Source: Bacteroidaceae bacterium
GTDB taxonomy: Bacteria; Bacteroidota; Bacteroidia; Bacteroidales; Bacteroidaceae
Direction of reading: 5' to 3'
Assembly: GCA_017536695.1 (NCBI GenBank)
Contig: JAFXGX010000013.1
Location: forward strand, 1-64,000
DNA length: 64,000 bases
Shown: positions 1 through 8,717 of the stretch, piece by piece
How the letters are laid out: each line of letters starts with the position of its first letter
Numbering within the stretch: position 1 is the first letter of the stretch
Translations under genes and position numbers: made by a program
The notes under the pieces: generated by a model
What the model was told of the DNA's origin: nothing
Databases searched by the model: none
Seen by the model: the letters and a program-made list of their open reading frames with translations, nothing else

Positions 1-583
1 AAACATCAGACGGCGCAATTCCCTCTTTATGGTAATTGTTGTGCTGGGCTATTTCTCTGACAACTCCGTTGTCGACAACTATTAGGCATTCATTTTCATT
101 GTGCCTTGCAAAAGCCATATGCTCATATAATATCTCTTCGCCTCTGCCTGCACGCATGGTGTCGCAAAACCACGATGCGCATATACCCTCAGCTGTGTAA
201 TATGGTGCAAAAATCTCCTTGAGATTCTCTTCATTCAGTGTAAAAAAGTGTTCTTCTAATCTGTTCCCGACTTCCCGAATGTATGGAACTCCGATTTCCC
301 GCAGAAACAACCTATTGTCCTTGATTTCCCATTCTGCAATATAGTTTCTCCATAAAGCGGTGCTTTGGCCTTTCACCCATTCGATACTATCTTCGGTTAT
401 CGTTTCGGGCAATACTTCAATGGCTTTTGCTATTTTTTCACTCAGTTCCCGGTTAGTTTCAATCGGACAGTAATAGAGTTGCCAATATTTACCATCTATC
501 AACAGGCTTTCGGCCATCTGTCCGGTCGCCTTTATCATGACAGGCAAGGAAAGCAGCATTAGAGTGAAGAGTATCTTTTTCAT
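1..583 (-). CDS. Unknown exported protein, C-terminus cut by the window edge
   Basis: An open frame runs leftward from an ATG at 583-581 to the window edge without a stop, giving at least 194 residues. The N-terminus (MKKILFTLMLLSLPVMIKA) is a clear signal peptide and there is no lipobox cysteine, so the product should be exported to the periplasm or beyond. The rest is hydrophilic and Trp/Tyr/Glu rich, with no motif I recognise. It is divergent from hflX, with about 85 bases between the starts. Base composition is more A+T rich than hflX. Function unknown; the missing C-terminus could hold the informative part. Confidence 0.7.
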   Translation of the reverse strand, partial: MKKILFTLMLLSLPVMIKATGQMAESLLIDGKYWQLYYCPIETNRELSEKIAKAIEVLPETITEDSIEWVKGQSTALWRNYIAEWEIKDNRLFLREIGVPYIREVGNRLEEHFFTLNEENLKEIFAPYYTAEGICASWFCDTMRAGRGEEILYEHMAFARHNENECLIVVDNGVVREIAQHNNYHKEGIAPSDV

Positions 584-668
584 TCTTGCAATATTTATAA
601 TGCAATGATAACCATTTTTCTGTAAAATATCATTATATTCGCGTGAAATTGGATAACTGTGTTTTTTG

Positions 669-1937
669 ATGAAAGAATTTGTAATATCTACAACTAAGAA
701 AGAAACTGCAATTCTGGTGGGATTGATAACCTCGACGCAGAACGAGCGCAAGACCAACGAGTATCTCGATGAGCTTGAGTTCCTTGCGCAGACAGCCGGT
801 GCCGAGGTTGTGAAACGTTTTACACAGCGAATTGACCATCCGCACCCTGTGACATATGTGGGAACGGGTAAGCTTGCCGAGATTGCCGAGTATGTCAATA
901 TGCTCAAGGACAGCGATGATGAGATAGGTATGGTCATCTTCGATGATGAACTTTCGGCAAAGCAGCTGCGTAACATTGAAAAGGAACTGAAGATAAAGAT
1001 ACTTGACCGCACATCACTCATCCTCGATATCTTTGCCATGCGCGCACAGACGGCGCATGCCAAGGTGCAGGTTGAGCTTGCACAGTACAAATATATGCTC
1101 CCCCGTCTGCAACGTCTGTGGACCCACCTCGAACGTCAGGGTGGCGGTTCCGGTGGAGCCGGCGGCGGCAAAGGCGGCAGCGTGGGACTCCGTGGCCCGG
1201 GTGAGACACAGCTCGAGATGGACCGCCGTATAATCCTTGGCCGTATGTCGTTGCTCAAGGAGCAGTTGGCGCAGATTGACCGCCAGAAGAGCATACAGCG
1301 CAAGAACCGCGGACGCCTTATCCGTGTGGCGCTTGTGGGCTATACCAACGTCGGTAAATCGACCCTGATGAATCTGCTTGCCAAGAGCGAGGTATTTGCC
1401 GAGAACAAGCTCTTCGCTACGCTCGATACAACGGTGCGCAAGGTAATAATCGAGAACCTGCCGTTCCTGTTGTCCGATACAGTCGGATTCATCCGCAAGC
1501 TTCCGACTGACCTTGTGGAGTCATTCAAGTCTACTCTCGATGAGGTGCGCGAGGCCGATTTGCTGTTGCACGTTGTCGACGTGTCGCACCCCGAGTTCGA
1601 GGAGCAGATAGAGGTTGTGGAGAAGACTCTTGCCGACCTCAAATGCGGCGACAAGCCCATGATGGTTATCTTCAACAAGATTGATGCCTTTACCTATGTG
1701 CAGAAAGAGGAGGATGACCTCACTCCGAAGACCCGTGAGAACATCACACTCGATGAGCTCAAGGAGACATGGATGAGCAGGCTTGCCGACAATTGCCTCT
1801 TTATATCGGCACGCGAGAAACAGAATATCGAGGACTTGAAGGAAATACTTTACAAGAAGGTGTGCGAACTGCATGTGCAGAAGTACCCGTATAATGATTT
1901 TTTGTACCAGACATATGAGGAAGAAGTAAATGACTAA
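669..1937 (+). CDS. hflX: GTPase HflX
   Basis: Ribosome-associated GTPase of the HflX family, which in other bacteria splits or rescues stalled 70S ribosomes under stress. The 422-residue length fits the family. An N-terminal HflX domain (about 15-110) is followed by a helical part with a Gly-rich loop (157-178) ending in GLRGPGETQLE, the family signature. The G domain has G1 GYTNVGKST (224-232), a DTVGF G3 and an NKID G4. I chose the ATG at 669; a TTG directly before it at 666 is in frame but unlikely. Transcribed alone; the next gene is in repeat-rich DNA. Confidence 0.95.
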   Translation: MKEFVISTTKKETAILVGLITSTQNERKTNEYLDELEFLAQTAGAEVVKRFTQRIDHPHPVTYVGTGKLAEIAEYVNMLKDSDDEIGMVIFDDELSAKQLRNIEKELKIKILDRTSLILDIFAMRAQTAHAKVQVELAQYKYMLPRLQRLWTHLERQGGGSGGAGGGKGGSVGLRGPGETQLEMDRRIILGRMSLLKEQLAQIDRQKSIQRKNRGRLIRVALVGYTNVGKSTLMNLLAKSEVFAENKLFATLDTTVRKVIIENLPFLLSDTVGFIRKLPTDLVESFKSTLDEVREADLLLHVVDVSHPEFEEQIEVVEKTLADLKCGDKPMMVIFNKIDAFTYVQKEEDDLTPKTRENITLDELKETWMSRLADNCLFISAREKQNIEDLKEILYKKVCELHVQKYPYNDFLYQTYEEEVND

Positions 1938-1952
1938 AAAGCGCATTGCATT

Positions 1953-1991
1953 GTCATCCTGAACGTAGTGAAGGAACTTGATAAAAATGAC
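1953..1991. repeat. Dispersed GTCAT...ATGAC repeat, short copy
   Basis: Begins GTCATCCTGAACGTAGTGAA and ends in ATGAC, the terminal inverted ends shared with the copies at 2351, 5229, 6341, 6424 and 56097. The interior is shortened. It lies between hflX and the GIY-YIG gene. Confidence 0.6.
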
Positions 1992-2007
1992 ATATATTGC
2001 ATAAGAA

Positions 2008-2313
2008 ATGACAAATGTTCACCAATATTGGGTATATTTGATGTCGAATTGGACACGCACGGTTTTATACATTGGCGTGACAAATGACTTATACCGGAGA
2101 TATGTTGAGCATAAGACAGGTGAAATAAAGGGATTTACGCAAAAATACAAATGTCACTATCTTGTCTATTACGAGGAGTATAATTCCATCGATGATGCTA
2201 TAGCGCGTGAGAAGGAATTGAAAGGTTGGATAAGAGAGAAAAAGGAACGGCTTATTGCATAGATGAATCCCGGAAAGGAAGATTTGGCGGTAAAATTGGG
2301 TTGGTGTGATTGA
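2008..2313 (+). pseudogene. GIY-YIG nuclease-superfamily protein, interrupted by an in-frame TAG
   Basis: The first 84 codons (2008-2262) encode a short GIY-YIG domain protein: YWVYLMSN and LYIGVTNDLYRR carry the GIY-YIG pair and the conserved Arg, and the REKELKGW helix is typical of the small UPF0213/YhbQ-like group. A TAG at 2260-2262 stops the frame, but the same frame continues at once with MNPGKEDLAVKLGWCD and a TGA at 2311-2313. That matches the usual family ending (KxxLIxxxNPxWxDL). I read this as a single nonsense change removing the last 17 residues. The catalytic core is intact, so a shortened protein may still be made. Flanked by dispersed repeats on both sides. Confidence 0.75.
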
Positions 2314-2350
2314 TTGTAAGTTGAGGACTATGCCCGAATGCGCTTGTATT

Positions 2351-2414
2351 GTCATCCTGAACGTAGTGAAGGATCTTGATGTATGGATAGATTCTTCGCG
2401 ATGCTCAGAATGAC
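2351..2414. repeat. Dispersed GTCAT...ATGAC repeat
   Basis: About 64 bases: GTCATCCTGAACGTAGTGAA at the left, AGATTCTTCGCGATGCTCAG and AATGAC at the right. The ends are complementary, so the element can fold as a hairpin. It is the fullest copy of the family near the GIY-YIG gene. Confidence 0.7.
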
Positions 2415-2492
2415 AATCTGGGATGCAAAAAACGAACTGATTTAAAAGAGAACGAAAATACAATACTAACAATATAAAAACCATTGAAAACT

Positions 2493-4139
2493 ATGGCAGC
2501 AATTCCTGAATTCAAGTATGCTCACATGTTCCAGCATGGCGAGGATACAACCGAGTATTATCTCTTGACAAAAGAGGGTGTTTCAGTAGGCGAGTTCGAG
2601 GGCAAACCTATCCTTAAGGTTACTCCCGAGGCTTTGACACTAATGTCACGTACAGCGTTCCGCGATGTTTCGTTCATGTTGCGTCGCGCCCATAACGAGC
2701 AGGTGGCGAAGATTCTTACCGACCCAGAGGCAAGTGACAACGACAAGTATGTTGCACTCACATTCCTGCGCAATGCCGAGGTGGCATGCAAGGGGCAGCT
2801 TCCTCTCTGTCAGGACACAGGTACTGCAATCATCCATGGCGAGAAGGGTCAGCAGGTGTGGACAGGCTTCTGCGATGAGGAGGCTCTCTCACGCGGTGTC
2901 TTTGACACATATACCCAGGAGAACCTGCGCTACAGTCAGAATGCTCCGCTCAACATGTACGATGAGGTAAACACTAAGTGTAACCTGCCGGCCCAGATTG
3001 ACCTTGAGGCTACAGAAGGCATGGAGTACAAGTTCCTCATGGTGACAAAGGGTGGCGGTTCTGCCAACAAGACATATCTCTATCAGGAGACAAAGGCACT
3101 CCTTAACCCTGCTACGCTCGTTCCTTTCCTCGTAGAGAAGATGAAGAGCCTGGGTACAGCTGCATGTCCTCCTTACCACATTGCTTTCGTTATCGGCGGC
3201 ACATCGGCCGAGAAGAACCTGCTCACAGTGAAGCTCGCTTCTACACACTACTACGATGACCTGCCTACTACCGGCGATGAGACAGGTCGCGCATTCCGTG
3301 ACATCGAGCTCGAGAAACAGCTGCTCGATGAGGCGCACCGCATAGGCTTGGGTGCCCAGTTCGGTGGCAAGTACCTTGCACACGATATCCGCGTGGTACG
3401 CTTGCCACGTCATGGCGCAAGCTGTCCTGTAGGTATGGGCGTAAGCTGTTCTGCTGACCGTAACATCAAGGCCAAAATCAACAAGGACGGTATATGGATT
3501 GAGAAGCTCGATGACCAGCCTGCAACACTCATCCCCGAGGAGTTGCGTAATGCAGGTGAGGGCGAGATTGTACGCGTAGACCTCAACCGTCCTATGAAAG
3601 AGGTTTGTGCACAGCTGTCACAGTATCCTATCGCTACACGTCTTTCTCTCAACGGTACAATCATCGTCGGACGTGACATCGCACATGCCAAGTTGAAAGA
3701 GCGCATCGACCGTGGCGAGGGTCTTCCACAGTACATCAAGGACCACCCCATCTACTATGCAGGTCCTGCGAAGACTCCTGCCGGCATGCCTTGCGGCTCA
3801 ATGGGCCCCACAACAGCCGGCCGTATGGACTCTTATGTCGACCTTTTCCAGGAGAACGGCGGTTCAATGATTATGCTCGCCAAGGGTAACCGCAGCCAGC
3901 AGGTGACCGACGCTTGCCAGAAGCATGGCGGTTTCTATCTCGGCTCAATCGGTGGCCCTGCAGCTATCCTTGCACAGAACAATATCAAGAGCATCGAGTG
4001 CGTTGAGTATCCCGAGCTCGGTATGGAGGCTATCTGGAAGATTGAAGTAGAGGACTTCCCTGCATTCATCCTCGTTGATGATAAGGGCAATGACTTCTTC
4101 AAGCAGATTAAGCCACGCTGTCCGGGTTGCAGCAAGTAA
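2493..4139 (+). CDS. Class I (iron-sulfur) fumarate hydratase
   Basis: Reversible hydration of fumarate to malate in the cytoplasm; in anaerobic Bacteroidales this feeds the reductive branch to succinate. The 548 residues fit the fused (alpha plus beta) class I enzyme. The [4Fe-4S] ligands are visible as LCQDTGT (Cys about 106), TAACPPYH (Cys about 225) and GASCPVGMG (Cys about 311). The C-terminal domain has [16 protein letters not shown] and GGPAAILAQ. The start is the ATG at 2493 (MAAIPEF); a TTG nine bases upstream is in frame but improbable. Followed 16 bases later by a strong terminator, so it is probably monocistronic. Confidence 0.95.
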   Translation: MAAIPEFKYAHMFQHGEDTTEYYLLTKEGVSVGEFEGKPILKVTPEALTLMSRTAFRDVSFMLRRAHNEQVAKILTDPEASDNDKYVALTFLRNAEVACKGQLPLCQDTGTAIIHGEKGQQVWTGFCDEEALSRGVFDTYTQENLRYSQNAPLNMYDEVNTKCNLPAQIDLEATEGMEYKFLMVTKGGGSANKTYLYQETKALLNPATLVPFLVEKMKSLGTAACPPYHIAFVIGGTSAEKNLLTVKLASTHYYDDLPTTGDETGRAFRDIELEKQLLDEAHRIGLGAQFGGKYLAHDIRVVRLPRHGASCPVGMGVSCSADRNIKAKINKDGIWIEKLDDQPATLIPEELRNAGEGEIVRVDLNRPMKEVCAQLSQYPIATRLSLNGTIIVGRDIAHAKLKERIDRGEGLPQYIKDHPIYYAGPAKTPAGMPCGSMGPTTAGRMDSYVDLFQENGGSMIMLAKGNRSQQVTDACQKHGGFYLGSIGGPAAILAQNNIKSIECVEYPELGMEAIWKIEVEDFPAFILVDDKGNDFFKQIKPRCPGCSK

Positions 4140-4155
4140 CATGAACAATAAACGG

Positions 4156-4189
4156 GCGACCGCCAGGCTTGGCTTCTGGCGGTCGCTTT
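4156..4189 (+). terminator. Intrinsic terminator after fumarase
   Basis: An 11-bp perfect stem (GCGACCGCCAG / CTGGCGGTCGC) with an 8-base loop, then a short T-rich tail. It ends 14 bases before the next ATG. Confidence 0.8.
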
Positions 4190-4202
4190 CATATCAATTA
4201 CA

Positions 4203-4466
4203 ATGAACTTACTTATCCACATAATTGCCATTGCCTCGTTGCTGGCATTCCTTGCTTTTGCCATTGACAAGATGCTTGCCAAGATGAATGCATGGCGCAT
4301 CCCCGAGGCTGTACTCCTGTGGCTTGCCCTTCTTGGTGGTGCTGCGGGTGCATTGGCAGCAATGAACATGTTTCATCACAAGACAAGCAAGCGCTGGTTC
4401 ACAGTCGGAGTCCCCTTGATGCAGATAGCCCATGTCGCTTTGTTGCTGCTCATCCTCTACATGTAA
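4203..4466 (+). CDS. DUF1294 family small membrane protein
   Basis: 87 residues. Three hydrophobic segments (about 2-20, 38-56 and 68-86) flank the conserved DUF1294 core: AIDKMLAKMNAWRIPE, then LALLGGAAGALAAM, then FHHKTSKRWF. These match the family pattern of D-K-x(n)-WRIPE, LxxLGGxxGA and F-H-K-T. An inner-membrane protein of unknown function. It sits alone between two terminators or leaders and the ATG comes soon after the fumarase terminator, so its promoter is probably inside or overlapping that hairpin region. Confidence 0.85.
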   Translation: MNLLIHIIAIASLLAFLAFAIDKMLAKMNAWRIPEAVLLWLALLGGAAGALAAMNMFHHKTSKRWFTVGVPLMQIAHVALLLLILYM

Positions 4467-4598
4467 ACATCTCCGTAGAATGTTTTTTTATTTTTTTAAT
4501 AAAAAACTTTTCCCGCAGTTTTGTTATATCAAATAAATTTATGAATTTCGCGTTCAGAGAATCCATTACAGAAACAACCTAACCTAATTTTTACAACT

Positions 4599-5138
4599 AT
4601 GGATAAGTCATTGAAAGGAACAAAGACCGAGGCTAACCTTTGGGCAGCCTTTGCGGGTGAGAGTCAGGCACGCAACAAGTATACATTCTATGCCAGCAAG
4701 GCAAAGAAAGAGGGATATGAGCAGATTGCAGCAATCTTCCAGGAGACAGCTGACCAGGAGAAGGAGCACGCTAAGCTGTGGTTCAAGCAGGTGCATGGCA
4801 TCGGTGGTACAGCAGAGAATCTTGTAGACGCTGCTGCAGGCGAGAACTATGAGTGGACCGACATGTACCCCACTATGGCAAAGGAGGCTCGTGAAGAGGG
4901 CTTTGTAGAGATTGCAGCAATGTTCGAGGCAGTTGCAAGGGTAGAGAAGGTGCACGAGGACCGTTATAAGAAGTTCCTCGAGAACGTACAGAACGGCATG
5001 GTATTCAGCCGTAACGAGGAGTGTGTATGGCAGTGCCGCAACTGCGGTCATCTGCATGTAGGCAAGATGGCTCCCGAGATGTGCCCTGTATGTGCGCATC
5101 CAAAGGCATACTTCCAGATTAAACCTGAGAATTATTGA
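4599..5138 (+). CDS. rbr: Rubrerythrin
   Basis: Non-haem di-iron peroxidase that protects anaerobes from hydrogen peroxide, taking electrons through its own rubredoxin-like site. 179 residues. A ferritin-like four-helix part (about 5-140) has the iron ligands in [29 protein letters not shown] and [16 protein letters not shown]-terminal rubredoxin-type knuckle follows ([10 protein letters not shown] ... CPVCAHP, about 144-170). The ATG at 4599 follows an A+T-rich leader. Closed by a strong hairpin terminator. The separate rubredoxin at 39.2 kb is a plausible electron donor, but the two are not linked. Confidence 0.95.
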   Translation: MDKSLKGTKTEANLWAAFAGESQARNKYTFYASKAKKEGYEQIAAIFQETADQEKEHAKLWFKQVHGIGGTAENLVDAAAGENYEWTDMYPTMAKEAREEGFVEIAAMFEAVARVEKVHEDRYKKFLENVQNGMVFSRNEECVWQCRNCGHLHVGKMAPEMCPVCAHPKAYFQIKPENY

Positions 5139-5144
5139 TTTATT

Positions 5145-5174
5145 AAAAAAGCGCCCCGCGGGGCGCTTTTTTTT
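5145..5174 (+). terminator. Terminator after rubrerythrin
   Basis: A GC-only stem (GCGCCCC / GGGGCGC) flanked by A6 on the left and T8 on the right. The flanks make it able to act in both directions. Confidence 0.9.
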
Positions 5175-5539
5175 GTTTAATGTGTAGTGTGTAAAGTGTA
5201 ATGTTTAGTCTTTCAATATCGCGGATCTGTCATCCCGACAGAGCGCCGCGACGAGGGATCTCAAAAATATCGTGAATAAGAGATCTCTCCTCATTTCAAT
5301 CGTCGAGATGACAAGACGCTTGTTATATCAACCCCACGTGTAGTGTTTAATGTTTAGTGTTTAATGTTTAATGTCTAATGTTTAGTGTGCAATAGGGACC
5401 TCGTTGCACTTTAAACCTTACACATTAAACGTTTTGGTTCCTTTTCTTTATATTTAATTGACAATACCGTCTTTTCGCAACCCAAGCGGCACAAACTGCG
5501 TCTGTGCTTCGCTTGACCTGTTGCTGCCGCTATTGTCGA
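5175..5539. repeat. Gene-free stretch with TTTAATGT-type low-complexity repeats
   Basis: 365 bases without a credible gene. It holds runs of a TTTAATGTTTAGTG-like unit at 5176-5209 and 5338-5392 (about five degenerate units in the second). A reverse-complement counterpart at 5408-5433 (CACTTTAAACC...ACATTAAACG) could pair with the first run. A GTCAT...ATGAC dispersed repeat lies between them (5229-5313). No promoter or RNA gene recognised. Confidence 0.5.
5229..5313. repeat. Dispersed GTCAT...ATGAC repeat
   Basis: Begins GTCATCCCGACAGAGCG, contains GGGATCTC and the complementary GAGATCTCTC, and ends GTCGAGATGAC. The two halves can fold on each other. This is a variant of the family also seen at 2351 and 6341. 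Confidence 0.6.
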
Positions 5540-6280
5540 TTAAAGTTCCTTGAACTTTAATTCAAATCTTGATGCTGCAGCACCATTCTCCTTCGTTACC
5601 TGTACAATGTAATGGTCGGGCTCAAGTTCCTTTATGCCATAGGAGAGCTCTTCTGTTGCGCTTCCCTCTTGCATGTAGGCTACGATAATGTCCGTAAGGT
5701 CATGGCTCTTTATGTACTCTATCGGCATTGCGTCGAGTATGTGGTCTATGTAACGTATGCTGTTCATGTGTCCGTTGACGTCGATGTCGCTGTAGTGCGG
5801 ACGTCGCTTGAAGGCAACCTCCTCGACAGGCGTACGGTTTATTGACGGAATCCTGCGCAATGCCAGCTGCTCGTCAGGGACAAGGCATCCGTTCATGGCA
5901 ACCCCGATGTCGCCGCTCAGGTCTACCGACGTACGTGTCTCAAGGTCAATCATTGCGAATGTCGTAATCATCGACGCTACCTCGTTCCCCTCTTCATCAA
6001 TCATGCGCATGCAACGGTCGGTAAAGCCATGGTATAGGTTGCGTATCCATGTCTCTATGTTCAGTCTCTCCCTCTGCATGGGAGTCCTTTCAATATGCAG
6101 TGCCATACGGGCAATGACCCATCCCAATGAGTCTGTCGCGCCAAAGCCGCGTGTCTCGGCATGGCGGTTGCCTGCGCTCTGCATGCTGTTGAGTATGGTT
6201 GTGGGGCGCACGCGCCCCAGGCTGTCTGTCAAGAACGTCTCCGCAAAGAACGGGAAACGGTCAATATTCTTGTTGTCCAT
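5540..6280 (-). CDS. Acyl-ACP thioesterase
   Basis: Releases fatty acids from acyl carrier protein in the cytoplasm. 246 residues with a tandem double hot-dog layout: an N-terminal half (about 5-130, with the substrate-side signature RHAETRGFG and the core TWI) and a C-terminal half (about 150-246). The catalytic Asp-Asn-His-Asn cluster is visible as DVNGHMNSIRYIDH (about 163-176). The length is that of bacterial FatA/FatB-like enzymes. It is convergent with rubrerythrin across the repeat-rich gap. The ATG at 6280-6278 is followed by MDNKNIDRFPF, which begins close to the expected first strand. Confidence 0.85.
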   Translation of the reverse strand: MDNKNIDRFPFFAETFLTDSLGRVRPTTILNSMQSAGNRHAETRGFGATDSLGWVIARMALHIERTPMQRERLNIETWIRNLYHGFTDRCMRMIDEEGNEVASMITTFAMIDLETRTSVDLSGDIGVAMNGCLVPDEQLALRRIPSINRTPVEEVAFKRRPHYSDIDVNGHMNSIRYIDHILDAMPIEYIKSHDLTDIIVAYMQEGSATEELSYGIKELEPDHYIVQVTKENGAAASRFELKFKEL

Positions 6281-6340
6281 AATTATAATTTAAGGTATAA
6301 TATATATGCTGGTCCAGAACTTCTAAATCCTGACCTATGT

Positions 6341-6412
6341 GTCATATTGAGCGAATGCGAAATATCTCATTTAAGTTTATCAAGAGATTCTTCGCTTTGC
6401 TCAGAATGACAA
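6341..6412. repeat. Dispersed GTCAT...ATGAC repeat
   Basis: Starts GTCATATTGAGCGAATGCGA and ends AGATTCTTCGCTTTGCTCAG then AATGACA. The left and right ends are imperfect inverted copies of each other. Confidence 0.7.
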
Positions 6413-6423
6413 AACAACAACCT

Positions 6424-6523
6424 GTCATTTTGAACGAAGTGAAAAATCTCGATTGCATACAGGGGATCCTTGCCTTTAGCCCCTACGGGCGGCGACCGCT
6501 GGTTCGCTAACGCTCAGAATGAC
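6424..6523. repeat. Dispersed GTCAT...ATGAC repeat with an insert
   Basis: Starts GTCATTTTGAACGAAGTGAA and ends CGCTCAGAATGAC. The middle (about 6455-6510) is a GC-rich piece not seen in the other copies, with CCCCTACGGGCGGCGACCGC. It directly follows the copy at 6341, so the 314-base gap 6281-6594 is mostly two repeats in tandem. Confidence 0.65.
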
Positions 6524-6594
6524 AAATACGGTGGTTTGGCTTTCCACTTTCTGTTTTGACCCCGGGATTGTAGAGACTTCGTTTTCCACATCCT

Positions 6595-8466
6595 TTACGC
6601 AAACTCGCTCAGTTCGAGCCAGCGCATGCTCTTCTCATCAATGAGCTCTATGACCTCCTGAATGCGCATGGAATGCCTCAGCAGCGTGTCGTTGTCGAGC
6701 GTTCCGCTGCTCATGGATTCTTCAATGGATGCTTTTTCTTCCTCAAGCATCATTATCTCCTCCTCAAGGCTCTCATACTCCTTGCGCTCCTTGAATGTGA
6801 GCTTGCGCTTTGTCTCGGTGCGGTAGCTCTGCTTGGGTGGCGCACTCTTTGCCGCTTTTTCGGCTGCCTCCTTTGCCGCGGCAGCCTTCTCCTCGATGCG
6901 CCAGTCGCGCCAGTCGCTGTAGTTGCCCGGAAAATCCTTTATGTCGCCGTCTCCGTTGAACACGAATATGTGGTCCACCACCTTATCCATGAAGTATCGG
7001 TCGTGGCTTACCACAATGACGCACCCCTTGAAGTCGCACAGGTACTCCTCGAGTATCTGCAGTGTCTCAATGTCAAGGTCATTGGTAGGCTCATCAAGTA
7101 CAAGGAAGTTCGGGTTCGACATAAGCACGGTGCACAGGTACAGGCGGCGTTTCTCGCCACCGCTTAGCTTGTATACGTAGCTGTGCTGTTTCTCGGGCGT
7201 GAAAAGGAAATGCTGCAAGAACTGCGATGCAGTGAGCATCTTGCCGGCAACGGGGATGACCTCGGCTATATTCTTTACAACATCAATGACCTTCATCTGT
7301 TCATTGAATGTGAGCCCATCCTGGCTGTAATAGCCCCATTTTACCGTTTCGCCAACCTCAATGGTTCCGCTGTCCGGTGCCACGCGCCCCAACAGCATCT
7401 TTATGAAAGTGGACTTGCCTGTGCCATTATTTCCCACGATGCCCAGCTTCTCGTATCGTGCGAAGGTGTAGAAGAAATCCTTGGTAATAACCTTATCCCC
7501 GAATGACTTTGACAGAGCTTTCAGGACAAAAATCTTGTTACCGATGTACTGCGATTTTATCTCCAGCGATACCTTGCTGTCATCGCGCATCGCGGCAGCC
7601 TTCTCCTCGAGCTTGTAGAATGCGTCAATGCGGTATTTCGCCTTGTGTGCGCGTGCCTGTGGCTGACGGCGCATCCAGTCAAGCTCCTTGCGCATGAGGT
7701 TACGCGCGCGTGCCGTCTCAGTCGCGAGGTTCTGCAGGCGCTCCTCGCGTTTCTGAAGGAAATAGCTGTAGTTGCCCTTATAGCGGTACACACGGCGGTC
7801 GTCAATCTCAATAATCTCGTTGCAGACATTATCAAGGAAATAGCGGTCGTGCGTCACCATCAACAGGCTGCCGCTCATACGCGCTAGATACTCCTCGAGC
7901 CACTCCACCATCTCAAGGTCAAGGTGGTTCGTAGGCTCGTCAAGAATCATCAGCTCAGGTTCCTCAATGAGCACCGCAGCAAGGGCCACGCGCTTCTTCT
8001 GCCCGCCCGAGAGCTCCTTCATCGGCTGGTTGAAGTTCTTTATCTTCAGCTTTGTGAGCACCTGCTTCGCGCGGTTCTCATAGTCCCACGCCTGCAGGCG
8101 GTCCATCTCCTCCATAAGGTGTTGCAGCTGCGAGTGGTCGCCACCCCCAATGGCAGCCTCATAGCGTGCAATGATGTCAGCCTTCTCGCTGTTGCGTCTG
8201 AGACACGCCTCTATGACAGTGAGACCATCCTCAAAGTCAGGCTCCTGCTCCAGGTAACCCACGCGTATGTCGTTGCGCATGGTAATCTTGCCACCCTCAT
8301 GCGGCTCCTCGCCCGCAATGACCTTGAGCAACGTGCTCTTACCCTTGCCGTTGCATGCGATGAGGCCAATGCGTTGACGCTCCTCAATGGTGAACGAGAT
8401 GTCGCTGAACAGCACCAGGTCACCGAAACTCTTTGAAATATTCTCTATCTGAAGGTCAATTGCCAT
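6595..8466 (-). CDS. ABC-F family ATPase (Uup-like)
   Basis: A soluble ABC-F protein with two nucleotide-binding domains and no membrane segment; members act on ribosomes and translation. 623 residues. Domain 1 has Walker A ACNGKGKST (about 38-46), signature LSGGQKKR and Walker B LMILDEPTNHLD. A linker rich in basic helices (about 230-300) is followed by domain 2, with Walker A GNNGTGKST, LSGGEKRR and FLVLDEPTNDLD. An Ala/Lys/Glu-rich coiled-coil tail (about 530-620) resembles the Uup DNA/RNA-binding tail. The first Walker A has Ala in place of the first Gly. Starts 35 bases after the DUF3990 cassette on the same strand. Confidence 0.9.
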   Translation of the reverse strand: MAIDLQIENISKSFGDLVLFSDISFTIEERQRIGLIACNGKGKSTLLKVIAGEEPHEGGKITMRNDIRVGYLEQEPDFEDGLTVIEACLRRNSEKADIIARYEAAIGGGDHSQLQHLMEEMDRLQAWDYENRAKQVLTKLKIKNFNQPMKELSGGQKKRVALAAVLIEEPELMILDEPTNHLDLEMVEWLEEYLARMSGSLLMVTHDRYFLDNVCNEIIEIDDRRVYRYKGNYSYFLQKREERLQNLATETARARNLMRKELDWMRRQPQARAHKAKYRIDAFYKLEEKAAAMRDDSKVSLEIKSQYIGNKIFVLKALSKSFGDKVITKDFFYTFARYEKLGIVGNNGTGKSTFIKMLLGRVAPDSGTIEVGETVKWGYYSQDGLTFNEQMKVIDVVKNIAEVIPVAGKMLTASQFLQHFLFTPEKQHSYVYKLSGGEKRRLYLCTVLMSNPNFLVLDEPTNDLDIETLQILEEYLCDFKGCVIVVSHDRYFMDKVVDHIFVFNGDGDIKDFPGNYSDWRDWRIEEKAAAAKEAAEKAAKSAPPKQSYRTETKRKLTFKERKEYESLEEEIMMLEEEKASIEESMSSGTLDNDTLLRHSMRIQEVIELIDEKSMRWLELSEFA

Positions 8467-8501
8467 AAATTACAGTTAATCGCTGATGTGAATGTAGCAG
8501 A

Positions 8502-8717
8502 TTATTGCATCAATTCCTTACGCAATAGTTCATAGATATACGATGGGCTTTGAGTATATAGTCCACCTTCTTCATCTTGCAGTAGCTGATAAACTTTGGA
8601 TTGATATACGGTTTTCAACGCATCAGCAAGCTCCATGTTGTTGTCGGCAACAAGGTATTCTGTCAGCTTGTCAACAATGTAATTGACCAGAAAATCTCTT
8701 TGCACTTGTGCTGTCAT
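8502..8717 (-). CDS. Small unknown protein, third gene of the DUF3791-DUF3990 cassette
   Basis: 71 residues, mostly helical by eye, with an acidic middle and a Tyr-rich end (SPSYIYELLRKEL). No family recognised. The ATG overlaps the stop of the DUF3990 gene (ATGA at 8714-8717), so translation is probably coupled. The small size, acidic character and position fit an antitoxin or accessory subunit; that is inference. A+T-rich like its two partners and unlike the ABC-F gene beside it. Confidence 0.7.
   Translation of the reverse strand: MTAQVQRDFLVNYIVDKLTEYLVADNNMELADALKTVYQSKVYQLLQDEEGGLYTQSPSYIYELLRKELMQ

Noticed and set aside
365..562. 65-codon open frame on the plus strand
   Set aside because: It lies inside the longer minus-strand gene at 1-583, which has a signal peptide and sensible composition.
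1003..1233. Open frames of 60-76 codons over the Gly-rich part of hflX
   Set aside because: Out-of-frame shadows of the GC-rich linker.
2889..3413. 174-codon open frame opposite fumarase
   Set aside because: Antisense to the iron-sulfur fumarase gene; no motif.
5338..5392. Possible CRISPR-like repeat run
   Set aside because: The units are about 14 bases, degenerate, contiguous and without spacers.
8344..8370. Departure from Walker A consensus in the first ABC-F domain (Ala for Gly)
   Set aside because: This position varies in ABC-F proteins of the phylum, and all other ATPase motifs are intact.
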